Source of the DNA: Gammaproteobacteria bacterium Ga0074134
GTDB taxonomy: Bacteria; Pseudomonadota; Gammaproteobacteria; Ga0077554; Ga007554
Direction of reading: 5' to 3'
Length of the DNA: 64,000 nucleotides
Assembly: GCA_001464965.1 (NCBI GenBank)
Contig: LNEJ01000025.1
Span: 1-64,000, forward strand
Within the stretch, counting starts at the first letter, position 1; the number at the start of each line of letters is the position of its first letter. Under the pieces are notes generated by a model. That model did not search any database and was not told where the DNA came from. It worked only from the letters and a program-made list of their open reading frames with translations. Below, one piece after another: positions 21,861 to 31,369 of this stretch. A program made the position numbers and the translations under genes.

Positions 21861-22910
21861 ATGCAACTAAAAACTCCCAGCTCCCCTCACGCACACATGC
21901 CGGTATCGGTATCCACCGTCATGCTGCGCGTGGTGTATGCACTGATCCCCGGCCTGATCGCCTATATCTGGTTTTTTGGCTGGGGAGTGGTCGTCAACAT
22001 CCTGTTCGCTGTTGCTATTGCGCTGGGTTGCGAGGCGGCGATGCTGGCGATCCGCGATAGACCGCTCAAGCCCTTCCTGACGGATGGCAGCGCGTTGGTC
22101 ACCGCCGTATTGCTCGCCATATCCATCCCGCCGCTCTCACCGTGGTGGATTACGCTGATCGGCACTGCGTTTGCAATCATTGTCGCCAAGCAGCTCTATG
22201 GTGGGCTGGGTTACAACACCTTCAACCCCGCGATGGTTGGCTATGTGCTGCTGCTGATCTCCTTCCCGGTGGAGATGACCTCTTGGCAAGCGCCGCTGAT
22301 GCTGATAACCCAGCATAGCCTGGGTTTCCTCGATGCGCTGCGCATCATCTTCGGCGGCGGGCTGCCCGATGGCCTGCGCCTGGATGCGCTGACCACGGCC
22401 ACCCCGCTGGATACTCTGAAAACCCAGATCAAGCTTGATCATAACGTGGACGACATTATCAGCACCGCGCCCATCTTCGGCCATTTCGGGGGCAAAGGCG
22501 GCGAATGGATCAGCGCGGGATTTCTGCTAGGCGGGCTGTGGCTGCTCTATAAGCGGGTCATCAACTGGCACATCCCCACCGCCATGATCGGCGCGCTGCT
22601 GGGCATGGCACTGATCTTCTTTATAATCGACCCCGCACATTACCCCTCCCCGCTTTTCCACCTGTTCAGCGGAGCGACACTGCTCGGCGCATTTTTCATC
22701 GCCACAGACCCGGTCACCGCGCCCGCCTCCACCCGCGGACGGCTGCTTTACGGCGCGCTGATCGGTGTGCTGGTTTACGTTATCCGCACCTGGGGAGGTT
22801 ACCCCGACGCCGTGGCCTTTGCCGTGCTGTTGATGAACCTTGCGACGCCGACCATCGATTATTACATCCACTCACGCGTTTTCGGCCACGGCGAAAATCG
22901 TAAGGACTGA
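21861..22910 (+). CDS. rsxD: Electron transport complex subunit RsxD/RnfD
   Basis: Polytopic membrane flavoprotein, about ten helices, 349 residues. The covalent FMN site is probably the threonine in ALTTATPLD near residue 183, in the position of the S/T-G-A-T motif of RnfD. The ATG at 21861 follows the repeat element without a strong ribosome site. Confidence 0.94.
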   Translation: MQLKTPSSPHAHMPVSVSTVMLRVVYALIPGLIAYIWFFGWGVVVNILFAVAIALGCEAAMLAIRDRPLKPFLTDGSALVTAVLLAISIPPLSPWWITLIGTAFAIIVAKQLYGGLGYNTFNPAMVGYVLLLISFPVEMTSWQAPLMLITQHSLGFLDALRIIFGGGLPDGLRLDALTTATPLDTLKTQIKLDHNVDDIISTAPIFGHFGGKGGEWISAGFLLGGLWLLYKRVINWHIPTAMIGALLGMALIFFIIDPAHYPSPLFHLFSGATLLGAFFIATDPVTAPASTRGRLLYGALIGVLVYVIRTWGGYPDAVAFAVLLMNLATPTIDYYIHSRVFGHGENRKD

Positions 22911-22915
22911 TCGCC

Positions 22916-23566
22916 ATGTCCATGCCAAAACACATGCTGAAAATGGCCCTGCTGCTCGGTGCATTCACCGTGACCGGCGCCGGAATGGTAGCACTCACCC
23001 ACGACGCCACCGCTGAGCGTATTTCCATCGAGGAGCGCGCGACGCTGTTGCGCACCCTCAACAGTCTGGTGCCTTCAACACTGCATGACAACGATATTTC
23101 CACCGATATAATTACGGTGGCATCCAAAGAATTTCTCGGCACTGATCAGCCTGCCACAGTATACCGTGCGCGCTTAAAGGGCACGCCTGTAGCAGCGATT
23201 ATGTCACCCATAGCTCCCGACGGTTACAGCGGGGAGATCAAGTTGCTCGTGGCTATCCGTTACGATGGCACCCTGTCCGGGGTACGGGTGATCACGCATC
23301 ACGAAACGCCTGGGCTGGGCGATGCCATTGAGATCGAGCGTTCCGACTGGATCACGGGTTTCAATGGAAAATCACTGTCGAACCCCGGCGCCGCGGGATG
23401 GCGCGTCAAGAAAGATGGCGGGGTATACGATCAATTCACCGGAGCAACCATTACACCACGCGCGATAGTCAAGGCCGTGCATAAGTGTTTACAATACTTT
23501 ACTGCGAACCGCGAAGCGTTATTCGCCTCACGTCCGACGGAGGTCAACCCCCATGGCAAGCAATGA
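22916..23566 (+). CDS. rsxG: Electron transport complex subunit RsxG/RnfG
   Basis: Periplasmic flavoprotein with one N-terminal anchor. The covalent FMN motif [12 protein letters not shown] lies near residue 176. 216 residues. Starts 5 bp after rsxD and overlaps rsxE by 14 bp. Confidence 0.94.
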   Translation: MSMPKHMLKMALLLGAFTVTGAGMVALTHDATAERISIEERATLLRTLNSLVPSTLHDNDISTDIITVASKEFLGTDQPATVYRARLKGTPVAAIMSPIAPDGYSGEIKLLVAIRYDGTLSGVRVITHHETPGLGDAIEIERSDWITGFNGKSLSNPGAAGWRVKKDGGVYDQFTGATITPRAIVKAVHKCLQYFTANREALFASRPTEVNPHGKQ

Positions 23567-24263
23567 TTCCAGCGATGATTACGGCGAAATCGCCCAGAAT
23601 GGGCTATGGGACAATAACCCCGCGCTGGTGCAGATCCTCGGCTTGTGTCCGCTGCTGGCGGTATCCGGCACTGTGATCAATGGTCTGGGGCTGGGTATTG
23701 CCACCCTGGTGACGCTGGTACTATCGAATGCCGTGGTGTCCCTAATCCGCCATCAAGTCAAACCTGACGTGCGCATCCCGGTCTTCGTGGTAGTCATCGC
23801 CTCCATTGTCACCGCTATCGAACTGGCCATGAACGCCTATGTCCACGACCTGTATCTGGTGCTCGGCATATTTATCCCGCTGATCGTTACCAATTGCTCC
23901 GTGTTGGGCCGTGCAGAGGCATTTGCATCGAAGACCACTGTAGGCCGCGCCGCACTGGATGGCTTTGCCATGGGGCTGGGTTTTCTTGCCATATTGGTGG
24001 TACTGGGCGGCCTGCGTGAAGCGCTAGGAAAGGGCACGCTATTCTCCCAGGCCCACTTGATGTTTGGCGAGGGCGCCAAGTGGATAACCATCACCCTGAT
24101 CGACGACTACCGCGGATTCCTGTTCGCGCTCCTCCCTCCCGGCGCTTTCATTGGGCTGGGTCTGCTCATCGCGCTCAAGAATGCCATCGACACACGCCGC
24201 AAACAGCGTCGCGGCGCGGCCACCGTGGTGATAAGGGGAAACGCCACGGGGACTGCGGCCTAA
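23553..24263 (+). CDS. rsxE: Electron transport complex subunit RsxE/RnfE
   Basis: Integral membrane subunit, paralogous to RsxA, six helices, with the conserved [17 protein letters not shown] near residue 22. 236 residues. GGAGG lies before the ATG inside the rsxG end. Last subunit of the operon. Confidence 0.95.
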   Translation: MASNDSSDDYGEIAQNGLWDNNPALVQILGLCPLLAVSGTVINGLGLGIATLVTLVLSNAVVSLIRHQVKPDVRIPVFVVVIASIVTAIELAMNAYVHDLYLVLGIFIPLIVTNCSVLGRAEAFASKTTVGRAALDGFAMGLGFLAILVVLGGLREALGKGTLFSQAHLMFGEGAKWITITLIDDYRGFLFALLPPGAFIGLGLLIALKNAIDTRRKQRRGAATVVIRGNATGTAA

Positions 24264-24322
24264 TGGGCAACGCGCTATAGCATGGCCACTGCCCGCCTTC
24301 CGCAAGCAACTATCAAGCGCAC

Positions 24323-24955
24323 ATGACCCCACGCAAACGCCGCGAGATATTTACCCGCTTCAAGGCGACCAATCCTCACCCGACCACCGAACTGAATTAC
24401 ACCACACCGTTTGAATTACTGATCGCGGTAATCCTTTCTGCCCAAGCAACAGACAAGGGTGTAAACAAGGCCACGGAAAAACTGTTCGAGGTTGCCAACA
24501 CACCGCAAGCCATTCTGGATTTGGGCGAATCAGGCCTGAAAGAGTACATCAAGACCATCGGTCTTTTTAACAGCAAGGCGCACAATATCATAAAAACATG
24601 CGCCATCCTGGTGGAAAAACACAGCGGACAGGTTCCGGCCGAACGCGAGGCGCTGGAGGAGCTGCCGGGGGTAGGCAGGAAAACCGCTAATGTCATCCTC
24701 AATACAGCATTCGGCCAACCCACCATCGCGGTGGATACCCACATTTTCCGCGTCGCCAACCGCATCGGACTCGCCCACGGCAATACTGTGCTGACAGTGG
24801 AAAAGGAACTCCTGAAGGTGATACCCGATGAATTCAAGCACGACGCCCATCACTGGCTGATCTTGCACGGGCGCTATACCTGTATCGCACGCAAACCACG
24901 CTGCGCTTCATGTATTATTCATGACCTGTGTGAATATCCAGACAAGACGGAGTAA
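24323..24955 (+). CDS. nth: Endonuclease III
   Basis: Base-excision-repair DNA glycosylase/AP lyase for oxidised pyrimidines. Helix-hairpin-helix LPGVGRKTANVIL carries the catalytic Lys; the catalytic Asp lies in VDTHIFRV; the C-terminal [4Fe-4S] cluster motif C-x6-C-x2-C-x5-C is intact (CIARKPRCASCIIHDLC). 210 residues. Position after rsxE is the standard gammaproteobacterial order. Confidence 0.97.
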   Translation: MTPRKRREIFTRFKATNPHPTTELNYTTPFELLIAVILSAQATDKGVNKATEKLFEVANTPQAILDLGESGLKEYIKTIGLFNSKAHNIIKTCAILVEKHSGQVPAEREALEELPGVGRKTANVILNTAFGQPTIAVDTHIFRVANRIGLAHGNTVLTVEKELLKVIPDEFKHDAHHWLILHGRYTCIARKPRCASCIIHDLCEYPDKTE

Positions 24956-24957
24956 AC

Positions 24958-25386
24958 ATGTTATTTGGACAAAACCGTGATCAGCTCCGCCGCATCTACT
25001 TTGAGGCATGGCGCAAGTATCGTGAGAAATTACCGCTGGAACCGCTGGAGGAAATGCTCGCCAGTGTCATTCTTGAGCACCCCGAATATCATGCGCTTTT
25101 GGAAAATGAAGATGCGTCACGGGACAAGGATTACCTGCCGGAGCTGGGGCAAACCAACCCGTTTCTGCACATGGGAATGCACATCGCCATACGCGAACAG
25201 CTCGCCACGGACCGCCCAACCGGAATAAGAGAACTGTACAAACAACTACTGACTCGCCTGCACGATACCCATACTGTGGAACACAGCATGGCGGAATGCC
25301 TGGCAGAGATGATTTGGCAGGCTCAACGCAGCAATACCGCGCCCGATGAGATCAGTTACCTGGATCGTTTGAGGAGTTTGGTTTAA
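24958..25386 (+). CDS. DUF1841 family protein
   Basis: 142-residue cytosolic protein. The start LFGQNRDQLRRIYFEAWRKY and the region LGQTNPFLHMGMHIAIREQL are characteristic of DUF1841. Function unknown. It begins 3 bp after nth (GGAG 5 nt before the ATG), so it is co-transcribed and perhaps translationally coupled. Confidence 0.9.
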   Translation: MLFGQNRDQLRRIYFEAWRKYREKLPLEPLEEMLASVILEHPEYHALLENEDASRDKDYLPELGQTNPFLHMGMHIAIREQLATDRPTGIRELYKQLLTRLHDTHTVEHSMAECLAEMIWQAQRSNTAPDEISYLDRLRSLV

Positions 25387-25512
25387 GAAAGCCCTGAATA
25401 ATTCCATCCTGGAATTCTCAGAGCACGAAAAGCATAGTGTTATTTTTTTATTAATTTTTCAATCACTTGCCGTGATTTAAAAGTGCCGGCACATCCGTGT
25501 AACGCTTCTTAC
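25385..25512. repeat. MITE-like element, family G, copy 2
   Basis: About 128 bp that match 15368-15500 closely (CTGAATAATTCCATCCTGG, then CAGAGCACGAAAAGCATAGT). It starts within the DUF1841 stop codon and reaches to just short of the convergent DUF2802 gene; the right-end palindrome is degenerate. It could separate the two convergent transcripts. Confidence 0.8.
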
Positions 25513-25522
25513 ATTATTGACT

Positions 25523-25903
25523 TCATGAGTTGAGACGATGCAACCGCATCAGCAACTCCGCCTCACCTCTGACCAAGCCACATTCTGACATCAACTCATC
25601 AACACCGACACCTTTCTGAACAAGCCGGATCGCATGCCCGTAGGATTGCGACACGGGATCGCGCAAATCCAGTTGGTCCTGCCGTTCGGCGAGCCGGCGC
25701 AATTGCTGTTCCAAGCGTTCGACATGCCCGCCAACCCCTGCCGCGCCAGCACATAAGGCACGCAAATCATCTTGCAGCGACAGCACTTCGATATCACGCT
25801 GCTTAACACGCAGGCCTAATCGACGTAATTTCAACCATACCGGGATCTGCATGATCACTACTAGCAGCCCGGCAAAAAGCATAAACATCACATCACTGTT
25901 CAT
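25523..25903 (-). CDS. DUF2802 protein at the end of the chemotaxis run
   Basis: 126 residues: one N-terminal transmembrane helix (VMFMLFAGLLVVIMQIPVW), a coiled coil with repeated LEQQLRRLAER-type heptads, and a C-terminal helix-turn-helix-like stretch (AIRLVQKGVGVDELMSECGL). DUF2802 proteins are regularly the last gene after cheW in polar-flagellar clusters, as in Pseudomonas. Function unknown. Confidence 0.85.
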   Translation of the reverse strand: MNSDVMFMLFAGLLVVIMQIPVWLKLRRLGLRVKQRDIEVLSLQDDLRALCAGAAGVGGHVERLEQQLRRLAERQDQLDLRDPVSQSYGHAIRLVQKGVGVDELMSECGLVRGEAELLMRLHRLNS

Positions 25904-25959
25904 GGCAAGTCAGCTTGAGCGTGGATGCGCGGGGACAGAGCGGCAAAAAATAGAAAGGA

Positions 25960-26142
25960 CTACGCATAATCATCAATATGAGGAGGCTGATCCTCATCCT
26001 TTTCTTTTTCATCCGGCATTTTCCCGTCACGGCCTGAACGACTTGGGGAGCGATCAGGCGGCTGCTTCCTGGGATCGACCTTTTCCACAGGCCGTGTTGG
26101 CCAGACAGGGTACAAAGGATTGACATCACCTATCTTGGCCAT
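25960..26142 (-). CDS. Short conserved protein of polar-flagellar clusters
   Basis: 60 residues from the ATG at 26142 (MAKIGDVNPLYPVWPTRPV), chosen over a start 21 nt upstream because GGTGG precedes it. The N-terminal NPLYPVWPxRP and the acidic end HIDDYA resemble small proteins found next to cheW and DUF2802 genes in other polar flagellates. The remainder is hydrophilic and probably disordered. Confidence 0.7.
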   Translation of the reverse strand: MAKIGDVNPLYPVWPTRPVEKVDPRKQPPDRSPSRSGRDGKMPDEKEKDEDQPPHIDDYA

Positions 26143-26172
26143 CACCCGCCACCCCGTCAACATTCTGCCACA

Positions 26173-26649
26173 TCAGACCATCGACATATCCTTCCACTCT
26201 TCGTCACTCAATAGTTTATTAAGATCGACAAGTATCAATAATTGTTCACCACGATTGGAAACGCCCTGAATATAACGCGAGCTTTCGTCATTGCCGATAT
26301 TTGGCGCAGCTTCAATCTCTGATGTGCGCAAATATACGACTTCCGCCACGCTGTCAACGAGGATGCCGATCACATTATCCATAACCTCAATAATCACAAT
26401 GCGGCTGGAGTCATCCAACTCCTTGGACCTTAACCCGAAACGCCTGCGGGTATCCATCACAGTAACCACATTGCCGCGTAGATTGATAATACCCAGAACA
26501 CTATCGGGTGCCCCTGGCACAGGCGCAATTTCATTAACGCGAAGAACTTCCTGTACCTGCAAGACATTCACCCCATACATTTCGCCCTCCAGGCAAAACG
26601 TAACCCATTGTGAAATAGTGTCGTTATCAGTTTGTTCAGCTTGCCTCAT
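26173..26649 (-). CDS. cheW: Chemotaxis adaptor CheW
   Basis: Couples chemoreceptors to CheA. The frame opens at 26694, but the ATG at 26649 (MRQAEQTDNDTIS) is preceded by GGGGA at good spacing. A single CheW domain: WVTFCLEGEMYGVNVLQVQE, then INLRGNVVTVMDTRRRFGL, then DNVIGILVDSVAEVVYL. 158 residues. Confidence 0.92.
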   Translation of the reverse strand: MRQAEQTDNDTISQWVTFCLEGEMYGVNVLQVQEVLRVNEIAPVPGAPDSVLGIINLRGNVVTVMDTRRRFGLRSKELDDSSRIVIIEVMDNVIGILVDSVAEVVYLRTSEIEAAPNIGNDESSRYIQGVSNRGEQLLILVDLNKLLSDEEWKDMSMV

Positions 26650-26741
26650 TAAATCATTCCCCATATGTTCGTCCGGAATGCCGCACTTACCCATTAAGCA
26701 TTAATCGTGCCCAACACAAAATCTCAATAGTCCATGAACAA

Positions 26742-27410
26742 TCAAACCAGTTCTTGAGAAAATATGTCTACGTCAAGAAGTACACACATGTGTTCAATAA
26801 CCGTCCCTGCCATCCAGGGACGGTGCGTTCTGTCTGCGCGCCAGCGCACTTTGTTGCTGTCCAGAGTAAACACCTGGATGACCTCATCACAGACAAACCC
26901 CCATGATGCATTATCAGCCAGCACAATGCGCCGCGAGGTTTTTTTATCATCAGCCTCAGCGTGCGGGTGACGGTTTTCAGACGTCATCAAATAACCAATA
27001 TCAATTATTTTGACGTTTGTTCCACGATAGGGAAGCAATCCCAGAAGCCGTTTTGAATATCCTGGCACAGCCACAATGGAATCAACCCCGGCGACAATGC
27101 CGCTTAACCTGCTCAAGGGGGCCGCCATGGTTATCTCACCCACCCTGAATAAGAGACTCTTAAAAGTTGAAGATACCCAAGCAGGAAGTTCACTGCTTTC
27201 CTGTTGCACTTGTTCCTGATGGAGATGGCCCAAAGCAATGCTTTCGCCCTGATCCACAACAACAATATCCGGCGATGACAAATCGGATACAGAAGGCGCA
27301 TCCGGCTCAAAGTCCGGGACATCCCGCAACAGGGCATCAAGATAGACCGTAATGGCGGCCTCTTGTTCGAGAACGCACTCTAAACGTCGTTTTTTCATTG
27401 GCTTGCTCAT
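26742..27410 (-). CDS. CheW-domain protein, second adaptor of the ParA-linked module
   Basis: 222 residues. The first 85 are acidic and Pro-rich; a CheW-like domain follows (FKSLLFRVGEITMAAPLSRL, then GLLPYRGTNVKIIDIGYLM, then WGFVCDEVIQVFTLDSNKV). Genes in this position (ParA - CheW-like - CheW) in Pseudomonas-type clusters are thought to act with the ParA-like ATPase in polar placement of chemotaxis arrays. ATGA overlap with the ParA gene. Confidence 0.82.
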   Translation of the reverse strand: MSKPMKKRRLECVLEQEAAITVYLDALLRDVPDFEPDAPSVSDLSSPDIVVVDQGESIALGHLHQEQVQQESSELPAWVSSTFKSLLFRVGEITMAAPLSRLSGIVAGVDSIVAVPGYSKRLLGLLPYRGTNVKIIDIGYLMTSENRHPHAEADDKKTSRRIVLADNASWGFVCDEVIQVFTLDSNKVRWRADRTHRPWMAGTVIEHMCVLLDVDIFSQELV

Positions 27411-28216
27411 AAGGACCCCGCCATGCGCAGCGTCTGCTCTCGCACCACGATGCCTGTTGGAGCTTGCCCTAAAAGACTGTCCAATAAAGAAGCATAGGCG
27501 CCGACCCCTCGCGCATCCGGCGCCATAATAGGTAATGGCATTCCAGCGCGGCTTGCCTCTCGAAATTGGGTGTCAACAGGAATGATCGCCTCGGACAACT
27601 CAATTGGATAACGCTCCTGAAGAAATTGCAAACTTTGCTGAGACGCGCGGGTCCGGCGATCAAACATTGTGGGCAGAATACTGTATGGAACGGGAATATT
27701 ACGCGACCGCATGATCATCTTTAACGTGTGCATCATCCGCTCAAGCCCCTTCAATGCCAGAAACTCGGTTTGCACAGGGATAATAAGATGATCGCATGCA
27801 GCCAACGCGTTCACCATAAGAACACCCAACATAGGTGGACAATCAATCAGCACATAATCAAAACGTGAGCTGACACGCTTTAGCATGTGCGACAAGATCA
27901 ATCCCATCCCCCCTTGCGCGCCAAGCTGTCTATCGAGAGTTGCGATAGCTGTAGAAGATGGTAATAGAAAGAGTTGATCGAATTTTGTTCTTTTTATCAC
28001 AGATGCAATCATTACATCAGGATTCTGGAACAGGGAGTAAACACTGTCCTCAATCGTATCGGGGTCATATCCAGAATAAGATGTCAAAGAGCCGTGCGGG
28101 TCCATATCTATCATCAACGTCCTATAGCCGCGCAAAGACAATAGCCCTGCAAGGGTAATTGTTGTCGTTGTTTTACCAACACCACCTTTCTGGTTCGCTA
28201 CCGCCCATACTTTCAT
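27407..28216 (-). CDS. ParA-family ATPase, chemotaxis-array positioning
   Basis: Deviant Walker A KGGVGKTTTTITLAGL near residue 10 and Walker B-like LIDMDPHGSLTSY; DYVLIDCPPMLG near residue 120. 269 residues. Its place between motD and the CheW-like gene matches the ParA homologues that segregate chemotaxis arrays to the cell poles (ParC in Vibrio, and the Pseudomonas equivalent). ATGA overlaps on both sides show tight coupling. Confidence 0.88.
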   Translation of the reverse strand: MKVWAVANQKGGVGKTTTTITLAGLLSLRGYRTLMIDMDPHGSLTSYSGYDPDTIEDSVYSLFQNPDVMIASVIKRTKFDQLFLLPSSTAIATLDRQLGAQGGMGLILSHMLKRVSSRFDYVLIDCPPMLGVLMVNALAACDHLIIPVQTEFLALKGLERMMHTLKMIMRSRNIPVPYSILPTMFDRRTRASQQSLQFLQERYPIELSEAIIPVDTQFREASRAGMPLPIMAPDARGVGAYASLLDSLLGQAPTGIVVREQTLRMAGSL

Positions 28217-29289
28217 TTCGCGCCTCCTTGACTCACATGGGTATCACTCGATTTTACGCCGGGGGTTGTCGATAAAGTTTTAACAGGATGATCGATCACA
28301 TGAAAAGATCCCTTGTCTGTTACTTCCTTATCTGTAACATCAACTGGCTTATGCGGGATTTCTTTCAAAGCCCCATGATCACCTGCTAGGGGTTGAGGTT
28401 CAGCATCACGCATTTTTACGGGGTTCGTCACGCTAGGCAAGGAATCACTTCCACTCCCTGATGATAATTTACTTCTATCGTAGACTCGCCCGGAAGCTTC
28501 GTCATTTAGGATAACAATAACGACTTTCCTGTTTTTGTTTCGGCCATCCTCCGTCGAATTATCCGCAACCGGCCTGTATTCTCCATAACCGATCGCCGCC
28601 ATTCTCTCAGGACTGATACCTGAATCCATAAAAACATGGACAACACTCGCGGAACGAGCCGCTGACAGCTCCCAATTTGATGGAAAAATTAATGTATTAA
28701 TAGGAAGATTATCAGTAAACCCTTCAACCCTGATTGGATTAGGGAAATCCCGCAATATTTTTGCGAGCTCATTTAAGGTAGGCTTAGCCTGTTCCTGAAG
28801 ACGAGATACGCCGCTTGGGAACAATATGTTGGTATTGATCTCGACCTCAAGCCAATAATCACTCCGCCGGATAGAGACCAAATTCTTGGCAATGAGGCCT
28901 GCCATCGCCCGCTCAATCTTATCAGCCATGGATTTTAATGCGGCGGGAGAGATAGAATTCTTAGCATTAATCTTATCCTGCTGGTCTTTCGTTTTTCGCG
29001 GGATAGGCAGCGGTGGCCTTTCAATAACATTAGAATCTGTTCTTTGCTCCAATGTTGTGTCACGAGGGGATTTCGCCTCTTTACCCACTTGAATAGGATC
29101 AATACTTTTCGGGGCAGATCTGAACGCCGCCACCATTGAATCAGACAATACGCGGTACTTACCCTCATTAACAGATGATATTGAATACATAACAACAAAA
29201 AATGCAAAAAGCAACGTTATAAAATCGGCATAAGAAACTAGCCATCTCTCGTGGTTTTCATGCTCCTCATGCTTCTGCTTTCTTGCCAT
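28213..29289 (-). CDS. motD: Flagellar stator protein MotB/MotD
   Basis: One transmembrane helix with the ion-pathway Asp in SYADFITLLFAFFVVMYS (residues about 19-36), a plug/linker, then an OmpA-like peptidoglycan-binding domain (about 140-255; NWELSAARSASVVHVF, AIGYGEYRPVADN). The C-terminal 90 residues are polar and probably disordered. 358 residues. Position by cheB and parA and pairing with motC suit the second stator set of polar flagellates. Separated from motC by a repeat element. Confidence 0.88.
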   Translation of the reverse strand: MARKQKHEEHENHERWLVSYADFITLLFAFFVVMYSISSVNEGKYRVLSDSMVAAFRSAPKSIDPIQVGKEAKSPRDTTLEQRTDSNVIERPPLPIPRKTKDQQDKINAKNSISPAALKSMADKIERAMAGLIAKNLVSIRRSDYWLEVEINTNILFPSGVSRLQEQAKPTLNELAKILRDFPNPIRVEGFTDNLPINTLIFPSNWELSAARSASVVHVFMDSGISPERMAAIGYGEYRPVADNSTEDGRNKNRKVVIVILNDEASGRVYDRSKLSSGSGSDSLPSVTNPVKMRDAEPQPLAGDHGALKEIPHKPVDVTDKEVTDKGSFHVIDHPVKTLSTTPGVKSSDTHVSQGGAK

Positions 29290-29312
29290 GGAAATAAATT
29301 ATATTCCAGCGC

Positions 29313-29464
29313 CATGACTCGCGAATATCGAGACAAATGAATCGGATGGATTATGGTGCTGGGCAAGGCACGAGGAGGCGCCATAGCTCATTCTATGGCA
29401 ACGACGAGCAACGCCGCTCTGCGGCAAAAGACGCCGTTTCATGTTTCGATATTTACGAGTCATG
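29313..29464. repeat. MITE-like element, family C, between motC and motD
   Basis: About 152 bp bounded by 22-bp inverted repeats (29313-29334 and 29443-29464; 19 of 22 pairs match; outer CATGACTCG). It starts 3 bp from the motC stop and fills the motC-motD gap. No coding potential. It interrupts an otherwise tightly packed operon. Confidence 0.75.
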
Positions 29465-29467
29465 ACA

Positions 29468-30208
29468 CTAGTGTAAATAGCCATGAAGTTTAGTCTCTAT
29501 ATTTCTCGGGTTCTCTCCTTCCGCAATAGATATGATGCCCTCTATAATCATTTCCCTGAATTGCGTTTGGCCATGAATAATAGCCTTCAGCTTGCTTGCC
29601 ATGGGAAGCATAAAAAGATTTGCAAGCCCTACGCCATATATTGTTGCAACAAACGCTGTTGCAATACCGCTACCCAGCTTGCTTGGATCGGAAAGATTAT
29701 TCATTACATGAATCAGACCCATTACAGCTCCAATGATGCCTACCGTGGGACAATACCCGCCCATGCCTTCATAGACTTTTGCGGCCTGGGTATCGCTATG
29801 CTCCTTTGATGAAAGCTCTACTTCCAGTATTCCTCTAATCGCATCGGGTTCGCTACCGTCAACAAGCAGTTGCATCCCCTTCTTTGCAAATGGATCAGTT
29901 TCCGCCTCAATCAATGGCTCCAAACCCAACAAACCCTCTTTGCGGGCAACGTTGCTCCATCCGACAATTTTTTCAATAATCTCTTTCTGAGCAATTTTTG
30001 GAGGAATAAAAATCCAAAGCGCAATCTTGAGAGACCTCATGAATGTGGGCATCGGTGTTTGTACCATGATGGCCCCCACCGTACCGCCAAAGACTATGAT
30101 GAATGCGGTCAACTGCAGCAGGGATCCAATATGCCCACCTTCCAGGGCATTCCCCCCCAGAATGGATCCAAAGGCCAGCACAATGCCCACAATAGTCAGA
30201 ATATCCAC
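29468..30208 (-). CDS. motC: Flagellar stator protein MotA/MotC
   Basis: Four-helix stator subunit, 246 residues. Conserved GGYCPTVGIIGAVMGLIHVM includes the key Pro of helix 3; GIATAFVATIYGVGLANLF is helix 4; charged cytoplasmic loop at about 75-140. Named motC from its place after cheB and before motD. The stator ion cannot be decided from sequence alone, although the motB partner looks H+-type. Confidence 0.88.
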   Translation of the reverse strand: MDILTIVGIVLAFGSILGGNALEGGHIGSLLQLTAFIIVFGGTVGAIMVQTPMPTFMRSLKIALWIFIPPKIAQKEIIEKIVGWSNVARKEGLLGLEPLIEAETDPFAKKGMQLLVDGSEPDAIRGILEVELSSKEHSDTQAAKVYEGMGGYCPTVGIIGAVMGLIHVMNNLSDPSKLGSGIATAFVATIYGVGLANLFMLPMASKLKAIIHGQTQFREMIIEGIISIAEGENPRNIETKLHGYLH

Positions 30209-30211
30209 ACA

Positions 30212-31306
30212 CTAATTCCTATGCGCAAGATTGTTGCCAATCTCCTGAAGCGACACAACCCGATCCGCCAGGCCTGCTTCCACAACGGCCATAGGCATAC
30301 CATAGACCACGCAACTTTGCTCATCCTGAGCCCACACAATGGATCCTCCCTGTTTCAACAAACGCGCGCCCTCACGGCCATCCGCGCCCATGCCAGTCAT
30401 AACCACAGCCAATACCTGTCCGGGAAAAATCCTGGCGGCGGATGAAAACGTGACATCGACACTCGGCTTATAAGTCTGTCCCTGCTCACTATCACGAATA
30501 CGAACACACACCTTCCCGGAGCGCTGTTCAAGGAGCATTTGCCTCCCTCCTGGAGCCAATAACGCAACCCCAGCTTCCAAAAAATCACCGTCCTCGGCCT
30601 CTTTTACCTTGATAGAACACAATTTATCCATACGCTGAGCAAATGCAGGGGTAAAACTGGCCGGCATGTGCTGCACAAGCAATAAGGGAAACGGAAAATC
30701 GGCAGGCAATTTGGACAATACTTGCTGAAGGGCGACCGGCCCTCCGGTTGAAGTTCCTATAGCAACCAATTTGCAATTTCCAGGATATTTTTTTGCAGAA
30801 ACACTTACAGCCTCTCTGGACGAAACATTCTCGTCTTTAACACGATTGGGCTTTGGCGTTTCGGACAAAAGAGGCGCTTTCTTTAATGTTCCTTGGCGCA
30901 GAGCCATTCCTCTCGCTCCGACCGCGCGAACACGGGAACATAACAAGCGCTTTGCTTCTTCACGATCCTGGGAGAGATCTTCGAATCTCTTGGGGATAAA
31001 ATCCACGGCACCTGCATCCAGCGCCTCAAAAGTGGCTTGCGCTCCCTCGGTAGTTAGTGATGAAAACATCAATACCGGCGTTGGGTTAGAAGCCATGATA
31101 CGACGCACAGCAGTAATTCCATCCATCACTGGCATTTCAATATCCATGGTAATAACATCAGGATTTAGCTTGAGAGTCATTTCAATCGCTTCTACCCCAT
31201 TCGAAGCTGTTCCAATAACTTCTATATGAGCGTCGCCACCTAAAATCTCTGTCACCCTCCTGCGGAAAAAACCGGAGTCATCGACAACCAACACACGCAC
31301 CTTCAT
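30212..31306 (-). CDS. cheB: Chemotaxis methylesterase/deamidase CheB
   Basis: Receiver domain (phospho-acceptor Asp in ITMDIEMPVMDG near residue 55) joined to the methylesterase domain, with catalytic Ser in GTSTGGP, His in VQHMPASFTPAFA and Asp in TGMGADGREG. 364 residues. Two ATGs are adjacent at 31309 and 31306; GGAG is better spaced for the second. Confidence 0.95.
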   Translation of the reverse strand: MKVRVLVVDDSGFFRRRVTEILGGDAHIEVIGTASNGVEAIEMTLKLNPDVITMDIEMPVMDGITAVRRIMASNPTPVLMFSSLTTEGAQATFEALDAGAVDFIPKRFEDLSQDREEAKRLLCSRVRAVGARGMALRQGTLKKAPLLSETPKPNRVKDENVSSREAVSVSAKKYPGNCKLVAIGTSTGGPVALQQVLSKLPADFPFPLLLVQHMPASFTPAFAQRMDKLCSIKVKEAEDGDFLEAGVALLAPGGRQMLLEQRSGKVCVRIRDSEQGQTYKPSVDVTFSSAARIFPGQVLAVVMTGMGADGREGARLLKQGGSIVWAQDEQSCVVYGMPMAVVEAGLADRVVSLQEIGNNLAHRN

Positions 31307-31369
31307 CATGAACTCCCGCCAATACTATGCTGGAATATTTCCCCGCAATCGCATAACAAACCAGGCTTA

